Positions 22,942 through 34,931 of a stretch of DNA of 64,000 nt are shown piece after piece; position 1 is the first letter of the stretch; every line of letters starts with the position of its first letter. The position numbers and the translations under genes were made by a program. The notes beneath the pieces were generated by a model. The model searched no databases, was not told the DNA's origin, and worked only from the letters and a program-made list of their open reading frames with translations. The DNA is from Bullera alba (taxonomy: Eukaryota > Basidiomycota > Tremellomycetes > Tremellales > Bulleraceae): positions 1,488,001-1,552,000 of the forward strand of contig BCIX01000002.1 in the NCBI GenBank assembly GCA_001600095.1. The letters run 5' to 3'.

Positions 22942-25900
22942 TCACATCCACCACATCTTGGCTACATCAGCAAAGAGCCCTCGACAGACTTGAACGGCAC
23001 CTACCACGTCTTGGATTGCTGGATTCTTGTCGAGCAGCTTCTGGACTTGCATGACGTCGAGACCCGGGATCGTGCTTCCAGTTGCGCTTTTCTTGTCGGC
23101 AGACGATTCAGATGGGGCGTAGGTTGTAGCGCGCTCGACATCGTTGACGATGAACCGGGCTTTCTGACAAACCAGGTCTGAGAAGTCGTTACCAACAGCT
23201 TCTCCCTTCTTTTCTAAGATGACTCACCTGCGATGTAGCACACCGGAACCAGGGAGACACTTTTGGTGCACCTAGCAAAAGTGTAGCACAGGTTGTGTAC
23301 CAGTCTTTGAAGATCATCTGGGGTCACACCAGTCTCGTCCAAGAGGCAGATGTAATGCGTTGGTCTTGCAGTGCCGACTCTGCCTTGATGAGCTTGGAGG
23401 AAGAAATCGAATGCGTAAGGGTGAGTAACTGATCTATCCACTACCAGTCCGCTTGGAAGGTTACCGGATCTATCGACGTCGCCGTTTCTGCCGAAGAAGC
23501 GGGTATTGTGCCTCTTGGCACAGACGCAGATCAGTACTTTGGGTCGATATCCCTCTTGCAGCCTCGCAGCGGCTTTCAAAACCGCATTGTGCTCGTAAGT
23601 CATGGCGGCGGCGTACTGACCCTCGGACAAACCATCTCGGAAGATGAAAATGCGCTCGGGATAGGCTTGGTTGTGACTTGCAAAGATCTTGAGGTGGTTC
23701 TCGATCATGGCCGAAAAGTCCATGACGATCTCATCTCGACCGGCTTGCAATCTGATTTGGGCGGAGTAGAGAGTGCAGTCGGCATCAAAGGTGGCGATGG
23801 TGCAGGCGACCGTTGGGGCATAGTCGTATCCGGCTTTGATCGGGGGCTAATGAACATCAGCTTTATCTTGCCCGTCACAAGCACAAGCTGGCATCGACCT
23901 ACGTGTCCGAGATCTGCACCTAGCAGCATGGTCTTGCCTTTGATCATACCGGGTAGATCCGTGAGTGGAACCTGGTGAGTGACACCTCCTAGCTTGCTCT
24001 GGGGTGAGACCCATCAGCAAGAGTAGGACACGACACTATAGCACAACAGCTCACCTGAATCTTCATCACCAGGTTCCCAGTATACGCATCAATACCTCTG
24101 GGGTTTCGGATCTTGGCTGCTTGCATACACTGTGTCGGTACGGGGCCTATCGAGAGTGAGCTTGCAGTCCTACTACCTACGCAGGACGCACGATGGAGAT
24201 CTGTGAATGATATCTTCTTGATCGCCTCGTAAAGCCATGAGTCGCTGGGCATCAGTAGTGTTCAGCCGGACTGAGCTTACCGTCCGGGAAGGACCACGCA
24301 GATCAGTTGAGGGTCACATCCAGTGGCCTTGTATGCCTCGAGTGCCGCCTCCTGGAGAGTCGCTTTGACCGTGGAGAGTTGCCGAGGGTCTCGAGGAGGT
24401 ATCAAGGGCGGTGTAGGCAGTTGAACGACCACTCCATGAGCTTGCATCGTTCCGACCAGGTAAGTTATGTAGCGCTTCATGTCATCGAAGTTGGTGTACT
24501 TGTCGAACGAGACCATCGCCCAGGATTGCAGCGGTCGAGGTCCATTCTTCACAAACTGTCAGAGAAAGAGTGAGCGTCTAGCTCTTCTTCGGCTTCGGAA
24601 AAGTCTCACCCTCTTGCCTCGTAGATTCCAATTGCCATCGGCTACTTCAGCACCTTTGCCGTTGGCATATAGGACTTGGGGAGGTGGGAGGAGCCTGGCG
24701 TCGACCTCGAGCATCTTTCGATTGACCTGTACGAAGTATTCGATCAGCATCGACTACAATGTCTCCCAGAGGCTTAGCACTCACCTGCAGACCCCAGGCG
24801 GTAATTTTGGGCTGGTTCTGATAATCCAGCACCGATCGCCAGTGCTCAACAGCAGCTGTCCTGTCAGAGGGTCGGACAGCAGCGACCTTGATCATCCTGA
24901 AAGGATCAGCGTGTAACCGTGAGGTACGACAGAATCATACTTACTCTGCAGTCTGCTCCGCGGTTAGCTTTGGAGGAGGAAGCGAGTTCCATTCGGCGAT
25001 GTTGACGAATTCGAGGGGCAGAAATGCCTTCTTCCCGTACTGCAGGACTACATTCAGCTTCATCGCCCGTCAAAAGAACCATACGAGCTTACCTGGACGC
25101 ATGGCAGACGGGGGTACTTGACTGTCGCACCGTACATATCCTGAAAGTATTGAGGTACGCTGATCCTGGTGTCTTCTTTGCCGTCCTTTCCCTCGATCAT
25201 GAAGGTGATGTCGGAAGCAGGCTGCAGCGTCACTGACATGACAGTGTGTAGTCGGGAACTTGGTCGGTGTGTCACGGTGAACTGTGTTACATCAGCTTTT
25301 GTCACAGCTAACAAAGAGTGTAGCTTACCTTTGCCCCTCTTAGCTTGTTCTTGATGATCGAGATCTCCCTAGGCTCCAGCGCGTGAATGATCGCCGGTGC
25401 CGCAACAGGAGGAGGAGGGCCACCGCGGAAACCGCCCCTGCGTGGAGGTCCCCCTCTTCCCAGGATCTTGGTGATCACCTCTATCGCTGGACCCGTGGCC
25501 AGGAACGCAGAGAAGCCGATATCAATGTTGAGCAAAGGTAGTCCAGAACTCGAGTAGCGGAAAGACCTAGTCTTGATCAGCTGAGTCACAAGCGCAGGCT
25601 GTATTTAGCCTACTGCATGAAGCCCTTGCAGACTACTCCGCCTTGCGGAAGATCAGAAGCACCGTCCATGGTGAAGAAGCGATTACCCGTTGAACCAACT
25701 TGAGCGAATTTCTTGCTAGGAAGGTCCCGCAACAGGACATTGGTGGCCATGATAGCTATCGGTTCAATCAGCATCGAGGATACCGCGGTGTCTGGCGTGC
25801 TCACCAGTTAGACTCCTTTCCTCGATGAACGCCCCATCCTTCGACGCAGCGGGAGACTTGGCTGATTGGCAGTAGTCCATCACAGCTTGCAGATCGATCT

Positions 25901-27021
25901 CCGCGACGAGCTTGATGACCACCTTGAACCTTCTGTTCTCCTCGTCAGACGAAGAACCCCTGTTGCGCGGGTTAGGAACTTGGACCGCTCCATCAGGTGT
26001 CATGGCAGTGGTGAAGGTCTGAGCTTCGTCTGGACAGGCGTCAGGCAGTTACAGCCCCCTCTTTCCTCCGTACTTACCTGCTGCGATGGGTAACTTGATA
26101 GGGGTGAAAGCGTTCCTTCGGCCATCGAAGACACTTGGGCCGAGTGCATCGGCCAGTACACCCTTTTGCTCCAAGCACAACTGTGTCCAGATAGCTCGGA
26201 GAAGGCCTTTGGGCTTCTTTGGTGCAGGACCTGTTGTCTTGACCATGGGGTTGATGTCAACGTCATAGTGGCTGAGTAATGAGCAGTCAGCCAGAGATCT
26301 TAGGGAAAGAGCTAGTTCTTGGCTTACTAGATCATCTTGGCTCTGTGGCCGGTCGCTCTGACCTGGTAGTAGTTGGATCTCACGCTGATTGGCTTGCCAA
26401 ACTCGCCGAAAGATGGTCGAACAAAGAAACTGGTCAGAGCTCGTGCTTCCGCCTTTCGCCTCTCGGTGTTGACTGTGAGAGCACCACTGTAGTTGCTGCG
26501 CATCGATGCTGGAGCCGAAGGGTATGGTCCGCCTCTCTGACTGACGTGTCCCGGTGGAGCACCTCTGGCGGAACTGCTATTCTCTGGGAGTTGACGTTCG
26601 TAATCAGACTTGGCCAAGGTCAGGCTGTCGAGTTTGTGAGTGAGAAGAGAGCTGGGAGCTTCGGATCTCGGGACTGCTGGTCCCGGTTCGCCGTACTTCG
26701 GTGGACCAGAAGCGTTTGTGGCCCATGTCGGAGTGGGAGATGCAGGTCGACGAGAAAGGGGTTGTCCTTGGGCACTGGGGTGCATTGCTTCTTGTCTGCC
26801 GATCCCTCGACCATATTCCTCTGCTCGGATATCACCCCTTGAATGCGGGACTGCTCTTGCTGGAAGGTCCATGGTTGGCTCTGAGCCTTGATACTGAGGA
26901 AGAAGGAGTGTCAGCGTTGTACACGGTGTGATATGCGCTGACTCACTGTAGAAGGTGCAGATCTTCGCACACGACGTTGATACTCTGCCTCCTCTTCCTC
27001 CTCGTCGTATCTTCGTGACAT
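22942..27021 (-). CDS. AGO1: Argonaute (PAZ-PIWI) RNA-silencing protein
   Basis: This is the small-RNA-guided effector of RNA interference. Seventeen exons (27021-26947, 26893-26328, 26271-26078, 26029-25805, 25755-25614, 25566-25329, 25281-25093, 25039-24945, 24896-24785, 24726-24610, 24555-24281, 24244-24192, 24146-24055, 23998-23903, 23846-23228, 23177-23005, 22956-22942) encode 1091 aa. A disordered Arg/Pro-rich N-terminus (~190 aa) is followed by the N domain (VRPSFGEFGKPISVRSNYYQ), L1, PAZ, MID (CDPQLICVVLPGR, VPTQCMQAAKI) and PIWI. The slicer tetrad reads Asp820 (GADLGH), Glu862, Asp894 (FRDGLSEGQY) and Asp1030 (CYIADLV), a D-E-D-D set, so cleavage activity is plausible. A Gly/Arg-rich insert (GRGGPPRRGGFRGG) lies before PAZ. 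The last coding exon is only 15 nt and gives the C-terminus MWWM, matching the aromatic Argonaute C-terminus. Most exon joins were confirmed by phase. Confidence 0.95.
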
Positions 27022-27640
27022 CGTTAATGATGCACGTGAGTGGATTCAGTACTGATTGGTCCGATGGAGGGCGCCTGGAGCGGGACACGTCGATGTCTTC
27101 TTCGACTGCTTTGGTTTGTTTAGTCAACGCACGCCGGGAGGGAAGGTGAACTGCTCGAGTCAGTGATGTCAAGGGGTACTTCCTGAGGTAAGAGATATGA
27201 CTTGAAAGATAGAAGGATGTATGGAGGTGAGATGAGGTGAAGAAGGAAGAAGAAAGTTCCCGTGCAGACCGTTCTTATGCCTGCACGGTCAACAGCGGTC
27301 TGAGCGCGGGATTTGACCGAAAACACCGTTGTGGCAGTGGTAGCTTGCCTCCTGCTACATTGGTACGATGGTGGAGAGCCCTGTTAAGCTGATGAGGTGA
27401 ATAGTACCTGCTGTACTGTGGGATCCAGTCTGAGATGCACAGAAGAAGAAGAGTGGATCGAGATATCAACGGGGTTGATCGACATCCCCGAGCGAATGAC
27501 TTCATCGGCTAACTGATTTGCCGACCATCTTCGACCGTTCGATCGCTGTCGCTCGATCATACTCTACACTTTGCACCACTTCTTCCACGTGAGACAAATC
27601 CACAGGTGTAGACACTGACAACGGTAATCCCAACCGAGAT
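27022..27640. other. Divergent promoter region of Argonaute
   Basis: This 619-bp region lies between divergent Argonaute and the small gene at 27641. It includes CT-rich blocks on the Argonaute strand (about 27180-27260). A 69-aa frame on the minus strand (27120-27326) has no coding character beyond hydrophobic CT-rich translation. Confidence 0.5.
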
Positions 27641-28097
27641 ATGCCAAAGGAGAACAGCTCTAAGCCCTTCAATCCAGCTCATACACACCCCGCATCAATC
27701 TCTTCGGTCGCGTCATCATCCACCATGTCCAACAAGCCAACTGCCAAGTCAAGCTCGCAGAACAGGAGCGCGGTGGAAATCGAGGGCATTCAGTCGGGCG
27801 GAGGAGGTGGGGGAGGTACTGGCGCTGGGGCGCCAGAGGCGATGGGACTGGACGAAGCTGGCGCTGGAGGCGAGGATTCGGGCAAATCATCAAACAAGGT
27901 CAGTGGGGGTGCACTGTATAGGTTCATTTATAGGGAATAGCGTTTTGAGCCCGTTCGGCATCAAGCTGACATATTGGTTGCTCTAGAGTGATAGCAGTGA
28001 CGTGTCAAAGGTTCACCCAGCATGGAAAGGATTTGGCAAGGACTCAAAGGGAGATGACGAGCAGAAGGCAGGTGTCAAGGACAAGGCGAAGCTATAA
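27641..28097 (+). CDS. Small Ser/Gly-rich protein of unknown function
   Basis: Exons 27641-27898 and 27987-28097 give 122 aa in a consistent phase (GTCAGT donor, CTGAC branch, CTAG acceptor). The N-terminal half is Ser/Asn/Pro-rich with a run of seven glycines. The C-terminus carries a conserved-looking block, VHPAWKGFGKDSKGDDEQKAG, followed by a basic end (KDKAKL). I do not recognise the family. It is probably soluble and largely disordered. Divergent from Argonaute; its 3' end faces the convergent Ess1 gene 140 bp away. Confidence 0.65.
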
Positions 28098-28236
28098 TGG
28101 GGACTCTGTGCCCCGTTTGATTTAGTTGTACACAAGCCTTGCATGTCCACTGAGCTGCTGAGACAGTCGGCAGCAATTGCATGTATGTTTCCAGCACATC
28201 ACATCTGAACATGTCCAGCTCGAATCTCCAGCCAAT

Positions 28237-29004
28237 CTATCCCGTTCGGAGGATGATGTGAACTCCAGAGTCTGACTCGACGAGATCACTCATCTGTCCA
28301 GGCTGTAAGGAGAAGGCGGCGTCCTACAGGGCGGGAGTCCAAGTATGTGAATTTGAGAGGAGAAGTGTGGTAGACGCGGCAATAGGCAAATCACTTGATC
28401 AGCACTTGTCCTATGGCCTATTTGCTTCATCGATACCCACCTCGAAGACCTTCTGCATCTGCCCTTGACTGAACCATCCGAGATCGCCACCCTTCTTCGC
28501 GCTCGAACAATCACTCGAATCCGCAGCGATCTTGGCGAACTCGGCGTTGCGCTGATCGGCCGGTAGCGAATCAAGGTAGTCCTTGTTCTTCTGGATAATG
28601 GCTCGTGCTTCAGAGAGGGGAATAGTGATCTTGTCCTGTATCACCAAGTCAATCAGCTTGGTCCATTGCTTTTACCAACAATTCCTCTGTGCACCCCAGG
28701 TGGTCCAAATCGATGTGTAATCTATATCCAGAGTCGCACTCACCTGTCTCCAGCTGCTGGGTCTCCTGCTTCCAGCGTGCTTGGCCAGGATGTGGCTAGC
28801 TCTAACTTTTCCATCCTGCGCACCTCCCGCGCCCGCCTTAGCCCCAGCATCTTGAGCATTGAGGTACTTGGCCGCACCGGGTAGGGCGGCGACTTGGGAT
28901 GGTGTCAATTCGGCGGGGGTGTCCCAGACGGATTGAGAGGTCTGGGCATTGTAGAAGTAAGGGATTTGGCGAGAGTTGGAGAATCGGACTTCCCACCCGG
29001 ACAT
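28237..29004 (-). CDS. ESS1: Peptidyl-prolyl isomerase, Pin1/Ess1 parvulin with WW domain
   Basis: This enzyme isomerises phospho-Ser/Thr-Pro bonds, notably in the RNA polymerase II C-terminal domain. Exons 29004-28744, 28635-28441 and 28323-28237 encode 180 aa. The WW domain is at residues 1-35 (GWEVRFSNSRQIPYFYN ... SVWDTP). The parvulin domain starts at VRASHILAKHAGSRRPSSW and includes FAKIAADSSDCSSAKKGGDL, GWFSQGQMQKVFE, then DAAFSLQPGQMSD and SDSGVHIILRTG. The Lys/Arg phosphate-binding loop and catalytic Cys (DCSSAKKGGDLG) are kept. The second intron (117 nt) was placed by finding the missing DAAFSL block after a TAG acceptor. The linker between domains is longer than in human Pin1, as in other fungi. 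Confidence 0.95.
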
Positions 29005-29523
29005 TGTGTGGGGCGATAGCTATTGCTGTTGGTGATGTTATGAGCCGGCGGGATCCAGTGGGCTTTAAGCTAACTCCTGGGTCAAGGACAGACTGTACTC
29101 AATCTATGCACGTTCAACCAGCTTCATGAGCCAGCGTCAATGCTTATTAGCGCTGGACGACCGACGACGGCCGCGCGTCAGTCATCTTGCCAGTCACGCG
29201 GGTGACACGTGGCAGATTTAATAGGGGAACCGTGTGCATGCATCTGTCGAGCAGGAGTCTGCCGTCTGCCATCTGGACAGCTACCAAACGTTAAACAGCG
29301 GCTGGACTTTAGCTGAAGCAGTAGTGAAGTCGTTCCATCAGTCCAGCGCGATTCCTACATATCATCTGCACTGCAGCTCGATTGCTTCCTCTCAGCCCTC
29401 GGGCTTGCTCCCTGGTCGCGCGGCCGATCCGCACCGTCGACGGCCCAAATCATCCTGTTGTGACCTCTTGACCTGGACCCAACCTGGACCCATGACCTCT
29501 ACCCCTCGAATACGCCAATAGAT
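29005..29523. other. Intergenic spacer
   Basis: This 519-bp spacer lies upstream of ESS1 and downstream of the orphan membrane protein. It should hold the ESS1 promoter. No RNA gene or repeat was recognised. Confidence 0.45.
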
Positions 29524-30329
29524 TCACTCCTCCCAGACGATCCCACCCCAGCTTGCGATATCGCTCTGTATGAGAGCGGTCTACATCAGCACATAAGATG
29601 ATGGTCTCGGTATCGACTCACGTTGTCAGAAGCGAGCACAAGCACCCCGGCTTGAAGATCTTTTCGAACCATACGGAGGGATAAGTGGATCGCCTGCGCT
29701 TGATCCTTGCACACGGCGCGACGAAAGGCTTCGAGGTAGCTTCGAGCCCAGGTGGACCCCCTTGGAATGAGGTATCGAGCCAAGGACCAGTCTGGGCGAT
29801 TGAGCGGGTTCAGCGAATCGATCTGGTGGTACGGGGTGAACGGGATTGTTTGGGTACCGTTTTCTTGCTTGATCTTGAGGTCTTCGTGCTGCTCAGCGCA
29901 GTCATTCGAGCGGTGATCATCATGGAGTGCGGCGAGGTTGGATGCCAGTTGTCTGGGTCTGTACTTGATCCGATGTGGGATATGTTGAGGGTGGTTGAGG
30001 ATCGCAAAGCGAATGTGAAAGAGGATGGAACTAGCCACGAGGATCGTAACGAGGACGGACGTGGTTTCTTGCAGTTCAGCGCTTGTGTAGTTGCTAAGGT
30101 GATTGGTAATCTTGGCTCGGAGTTTGAGGCAGAAGTTGATGAAGAGCTTGACGAGACTTGTTGCATCAGGCATGGCTGGAAGGTAGGAAGATAATCGGTC
30201 GATGATGTGGTCTACCATCTTGACGACTTGCGTGAGGCACGTGTCAAGGAGGAAGGCGATCTTCTGGAGGTAGTGGTACGCATGAAGAAGGTGTTCAACC
30301 ATCGTATTGGCCATGAGGTAGGTTGGCAT
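29524..30329 (-). CDS. Orphan protein with one membrane span
   Basis: I do not recognise this gene. Exons 30329-29622 and 29565-29524 encode 249 aa; the last exon adds SDIASWGGIVWEE after a GTGAGT intron. The N-terminal ~110 residues are helical and rich in Leu/His. A single hydrophobic span (VLVTILVASSILFHIRFAIL) follows, then a soluble C-terminal domain ending in a hydrophobic strand (GVLVLASDN). The start is uncertain: the same frame stays open upstream to about 30450 and reads protein-like (YFEAHVPLPEQLITADSIDH), beginning right after a TAG acceptor at 30451, so an upstream coding exon is likely. It could be an organelle membrane protein; no motif allows more. Confidence 0.5.
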
Positions 30330-30757
30330 GACTTGATGGTCGATGCTGTCCGCAGTGATCAATTGTTCGGGGAGTGGAACGTGAGCTTCGAAGTAGCGAA
30401 TTGTGTACTGATACGCAGTGTATGAGTGACTTCTCTCGCGTAGACCGGCCTAGTCGCTTGATGAGTGTGAACTGTCATTAATCGGAAATCTGAGAAGCGC
30501 AGGGAAGTGAGAAGAAGGTGAACAATAAGAAGGGATGAAACTATTCGAAGGCGAGACGGTCTGTGCAATCATCATGGCGCACAGACCGCTTCGCTTCGCT
30601 GTGATCGATCGCCGCGGGTGATCCCATGCTCGACCCTCGAGAACCTTAGGTCGTAGATACTGTCACATATGAGAGATGAGCTGCGAGGTAGAAGTGTATG
30701 TACAACAAGATCAACAGGTCTAAGGGAGATGTACCGTATCTAAAGTGGTTCTAAAAT
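30330..30757. other. Spacer with possible 5' exon of the orphan membrane protein
   Basis: About 430 bp separate the orphan membrane protein from the BTB gene, both on the minus strand. The part from 30330 to about 30450 is probably coding sequence of the membrane protein (see that entry). The rest is presumed promoter and 3' UTR. Confidence 0.35.
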
Positions 30758-33700
30758 CTATATCACACCGACAACGACCGTCGCCCGCAAGCTACCTTCC
30801 CTGGGCCCTCCTAGGCCGGAGCCAACATCATCCACTTCGCCCACCCAACCAAGAACTCCTTCCTCTAGATTGTCTCCACTGGCATCTCGCTGTCCGAGAC
30901 TGGTGAGATACTCCTCAGATCGCAGGGCAGACGACTTCCACCCCCAAGATTGCGACAAGGTGAACGTGTCAGGCGCAGAGGAGAACCTGATCAACGCAGT
31001 TCCCAAAGCCGAAGCACACGATATGGAGAAGTATGCCTGAACGAATTGGGTCAGCTCATGACAACTCGCAGGTATCCGTCAAATCACTTTGGTCACCCGT
31101 CGCTCATCCTTATACAACCCATTTACCCCGTTGGCAGAGTCTGCAGGAAGCGGTGCTGTTCGCGGGGTGACAGGTGATCTGAGCTCGGATCGGGCGTTGG
31201 GGCTGCCCATACCGACGGGTGGCACTGACATTGTCCTCATCAAGGCAGGGGATAGGGGTGTATCGCCCAGGCTTGACGCTACACCATCTTGTGTCATCCG
31301 GCCCCTGCTCGTGCCCCCTACGTTCGCCTTCTGCGAAACATCCTGTCCGTGGGCAGTGCGAGAGGGAGATGATGGGGTAGGCAGCGGTTCGTTGGGGTTC
31401 TGGCGATGAAGGTAGATTCCAAGCTGTGTTCCCTTGTCCTTCTTCTTGATCGTCTGGACATACACGTTGAACCAACTGCCCGCGTAGAAATGGGTTTCCG
31501 AGTATAGCCTCTCTTTCTCTGCTAGGTGGTCCACACCCCAAAACTCTACACTAAACCTGAACGGCTCCAACTTGGTGAATCTTTCTCCACTATCCACATC
31601 TTCAGGTATATTGTCCATACTCTTCGAACCGATGCCTCTACCTCGTAGTCGACTGTACTGTGACTTGAGGTTCAATGTCGATAGCGTCGACGAGTACTCG
31701 TCGAGCATCTCAGCCATGGTCTTGCAACCGCGTTGGAGGCCAAAGTTTGTCTTTTCACCTTGCGGCGGCGGGCGGAACTTGGTATTCTTGCCTTCGACCG
31801 AGTAGCTGTTCTCCAGCATGCTATTGGTCTCCGGACCGAAATCGGGCAGACCCGCCAGCCCCGGCAGGGGAGTCTGCTGGCTGCCAGAGGCGTCGAGGAA
31901 GAGCAGTCCTCCGGCGCCAATTCGATGAGTGTCGTCGGTGGGTACCGGATGAAATCGCTCCATAGTCCCAATCGATGGCGTCTCGCTACTAGTGCCGACC
32001 GGAGCGTAGCTGCCATCTTGAGACGCGAATCTGCTCCCGCTGGTAGTTCGGCTTTTAGGCGTGACTCGTCGACGGCGCGTTTGCGAGGTCAAGATGTTGG
32101 ACACTGTACTGCTGATGCCCAATTCTGGCTCGTCTGTGGTATCCAGACCCCTTGACAGGATACGATTCCGCAAATCCGCTGCAGACCAATGTGCTGCCTG
32201 CAGGATCGAAAGAGGCGCGTATGGGAGAGCAGTGGCTGGATCAATATCCGCAGCGATGAAGGAGAGGTCGTCGAAAGTCTGAAGTGGGCGTCAATACTGG
32301 CGAATATGAGCCGAAGCGACTGGCAGGGACTCACCATATGCGTGTAGTAGATGCCATCCTCGAAGACTTGTATGAGCTCATCCTCGTCCTCCTCCCATTC
32401 GTTCCATTCTTCGTCGCCCTGGCTATCGCTATCTTCCGCTAGAGATAGATCTCCTCTGTCCTCCATATCCCGCTCCCAACCTTTTCGTCTGAGATCAAGT
32501 GCACGCCTTGCTACGTTGTAGCGTTCCATCTCGTCTCGCACAAAGAAGCTATCCGAGCTAAGCACCGCACGGAGGAATTTCGCGGGCAATCCACCATGGG
32601 ACCAGACTCGCGGTTGAGAGTCGGCTCCTTGAGTCGGTACGGAGCATTCGAGGTCGAGGACATCGACACCCCATCGTGCGAGCCAGCAGATACACGCTTC
32701 GCCGATCTTGTTACTGGCGAAACCGTAGAAGTGAGGCATCTCGTGGGCAATGTCGCTCGTTGCCTCTGTATGAGCGTCGCAATCGTTGTCTTCCGTGGCG
32801 GAATCTGGCATTTGAGATGTATGGCGGACAGTCGGAGTTGTGTCACCGATTGGATCGGATGATGGTGCCGCGTGCCCAACCTTTCCTTCCTCGTCTCCAG
32901 CTGAATTGTTTGGATTGGGACTTGCTGTTTGGGATTGAACCTCGAGTGAGCCCGGGATTGACGGTGCGTGCTCGGTTGCAGACTTCACGACGGACACTGG
33001 TTCTGCTAGATCTTCGAGGCCCTTTGCACACTCCTCAGTCTGATTCGGCCATTCTTCGTCTCCGATGCCGTCTCCCACTGCAAAAGCCAGGTATCGCCGT
33101 ATCGTGCTAGGGCCGACCGTCCGCAAAATCATGGACAAGACCTCGCGTATCAGGGTCCCGTGACCGAGATAGATCGAGGTTGCGAGGAGAGAAAGCAAGA
33201 GTCGAGGTGTGGCTAGATGGGTGCGAGGCGGCAGTTCACCATAGATCTTCTTCAGAGAGGGTCGATCGAGACCTGCTGGGAACGAGGGGGTGAGAGGGTT
33301 GGAAGGAGTCGGAAGAAGGGTGACAGGGAAATGGAGATGAGGGAAAGGCGCGTAGAGGCGGGACAGGCAGATCCTGTGAGTGGTCAGTAACGTCCCACAG
33401 GAAGCATGACTCACTCGAAGGCGGCTCGAGTGATATTCGAATCGTCAAACTTTAACTCTAGATTCTCGCCTCGCCAGCTGTCACTCTCCAGTATAGGTAT
33501 TGACTCCGCCGAGTATGTTGACGATAGCTGACCGGAGGTTTCGGAGAAGCCTCCTAGAAACATGGTATGGAAGAAGCCTACGTGTGTCAGAATGGAGTAC
33601 GCGCCCTCACATCGGAGATCCGCTCACCAGCCTGAACCAGGACCATCTTGTGCACCTTCCAACCTACACCCCACTTCTTGACCCATATCCGCACATCGGC

Positions 33701-34477
33701 ACAAGCTCCAGTCAGGAAGGATTGGTATAAGTGATCGCCAAGGATGTTTGGCGGCGGGCCTGGTGTGATCTGCAGATGTCGCGTAGCGGTGGAGATAGGT
33801 AGAGATGGCTTCTTGACAGGCTGGGGTGGTCGCATTATCTCCGGCGGCGACGAGGGTTGGCGTGAAGCTGGCGCAGTCGGTAAGGAAGAGGGTCTTGAGG
33901 AGACACTGAAGGTTGGAGGCGTCAATGGCATCGAGTCGAACGCGTCGTCATGAGGGGTAGTACTGCTTGAGGATGGGACTAAGATGGGTCGAGGCGCATG
34001 GGGACTTGTCAATGCCCTCGCACGACTTGGTCCTGCATTTGTCGACCGACCGCCTTCGTTCGCATCGATGGCGATTGATGGAGTTGAGATGTTGACTGAT
34101 CGAGGAGGCGAGAATGATGAAGGGGGAGATGCTAGGAGGATGCCTCTAGTACTGCCGAGGGACTCGTTGGATTCTGTGGCCACCATGGCCGAGGAGGTGT
34201 GTGCGCTCATTTGCCTCGCATCTTGATGGGAGGATCTGCGCGTTGGCGCAGGCGAATGCAGCGGGGAAGACGAACGCGAGTTTTCGTTGGATATCGGCCT
34301 GACCGGGATATCGGGAAACGGTAAGACTTTTGGTTGAGGCAGATGCGATCTGGATCGAGCTCTGCCTTGGGACGAAGAGGATCCGTAGAATGAGCTGCTA
34401 GATCTAGATGGTGTGCCGGGACGAGATTGGGAGGGGGTCGTGATCGTCGGCTTGAGCGCTTTGGATTTTGCCGTCAT
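30758..34477 (-). CDS. BTB/POZ-domain protein, germ-cell-less-like
   Basis: Five exons (34477-33628, 33577-33415, 33373-32335, 32278-31097, 31036-30758) encode 1170 aa. The N-terminal ~230 residues are Ser/Pro-rich and disordered. A BTB fold follows (about 255-380: ADVRIWVKKWGVGWKVHKMV, then FFHTMFLGGFSE across the first intron). A helical region interrupted by acidic loops (EWNEWEEDEDELI) comes next. The C-terminal part is a conserved block (FRFSVEFWGVDHLAEKERLY, SETHFYAGSWFNVYVQTIKK) resembling germ-cell-less proteins of animals. BTB proteins of this type usually act as Cullin-3 adaptors or nuclear-envelope scaffolds. The exact target here is unknown. All five exons join in phase, and the last exon starts AYFSIS, continuing the domain. 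The ortholog name is uncertain; the BTB assignment is firm. Confidence 0.8.
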
Positions 34478-34931
34478 GAGCCAATCTTAGGGTGAATCGT
34501 TCCAATTCAAAGCTTGCAAGAGGTTGTACGACGAGCATGTATCTGGCTGATCTGGATTGGTGAGGCGATATGGTCGTTACCTTACGCAGCCGCGACAGTC
34601 ATGATCACTTGAGGACAATAGAAAGCATTCATGATTCATCAACGCCGGCCTCTAGGGTCGTGATACTCGTATGCTTGGCTGTGCGCTCGTGTGATGTCCT
34701 CGACGACAACATCAACTCTCACTTACTCCGGCCCGTCGGTCACGGCTTGTTCCGGAAAGGCGTGTACGTAACAACAAGCCGAAGTGGGCCGAAGTGCCAC
34801 ATCTAGTAATCACCGCGGGATCTCTCGGCGATATCGTCAGCACGTTCGAGAGCGCTGGCAGCTTTGGACTTTTTGTGAAACCGGTCCTCCAACAGTCCTC
34901 ACTTCATCAACCAACACCAGATCAATTCAAA
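34478..34931. other. Divergent promoter region of EF-1beta
   Basis: This 454-bp region lies between divergent BTB and EF-1beta genes. No specific element could be assigned; short open frames in it have no coding character. Confidence 0.5.

Noticed and set aside
26279..26842. 187-aa plus-strand open frame
   Set aside because: Antisense to the well-supported Argonaute exon 2.
29685..30194. 169-aa plus-strand open frame
   Set aside because: Antisense to the orphan membrane protein; the minus-strand frame has a coherent membrane span and splice continuation, this one does not.
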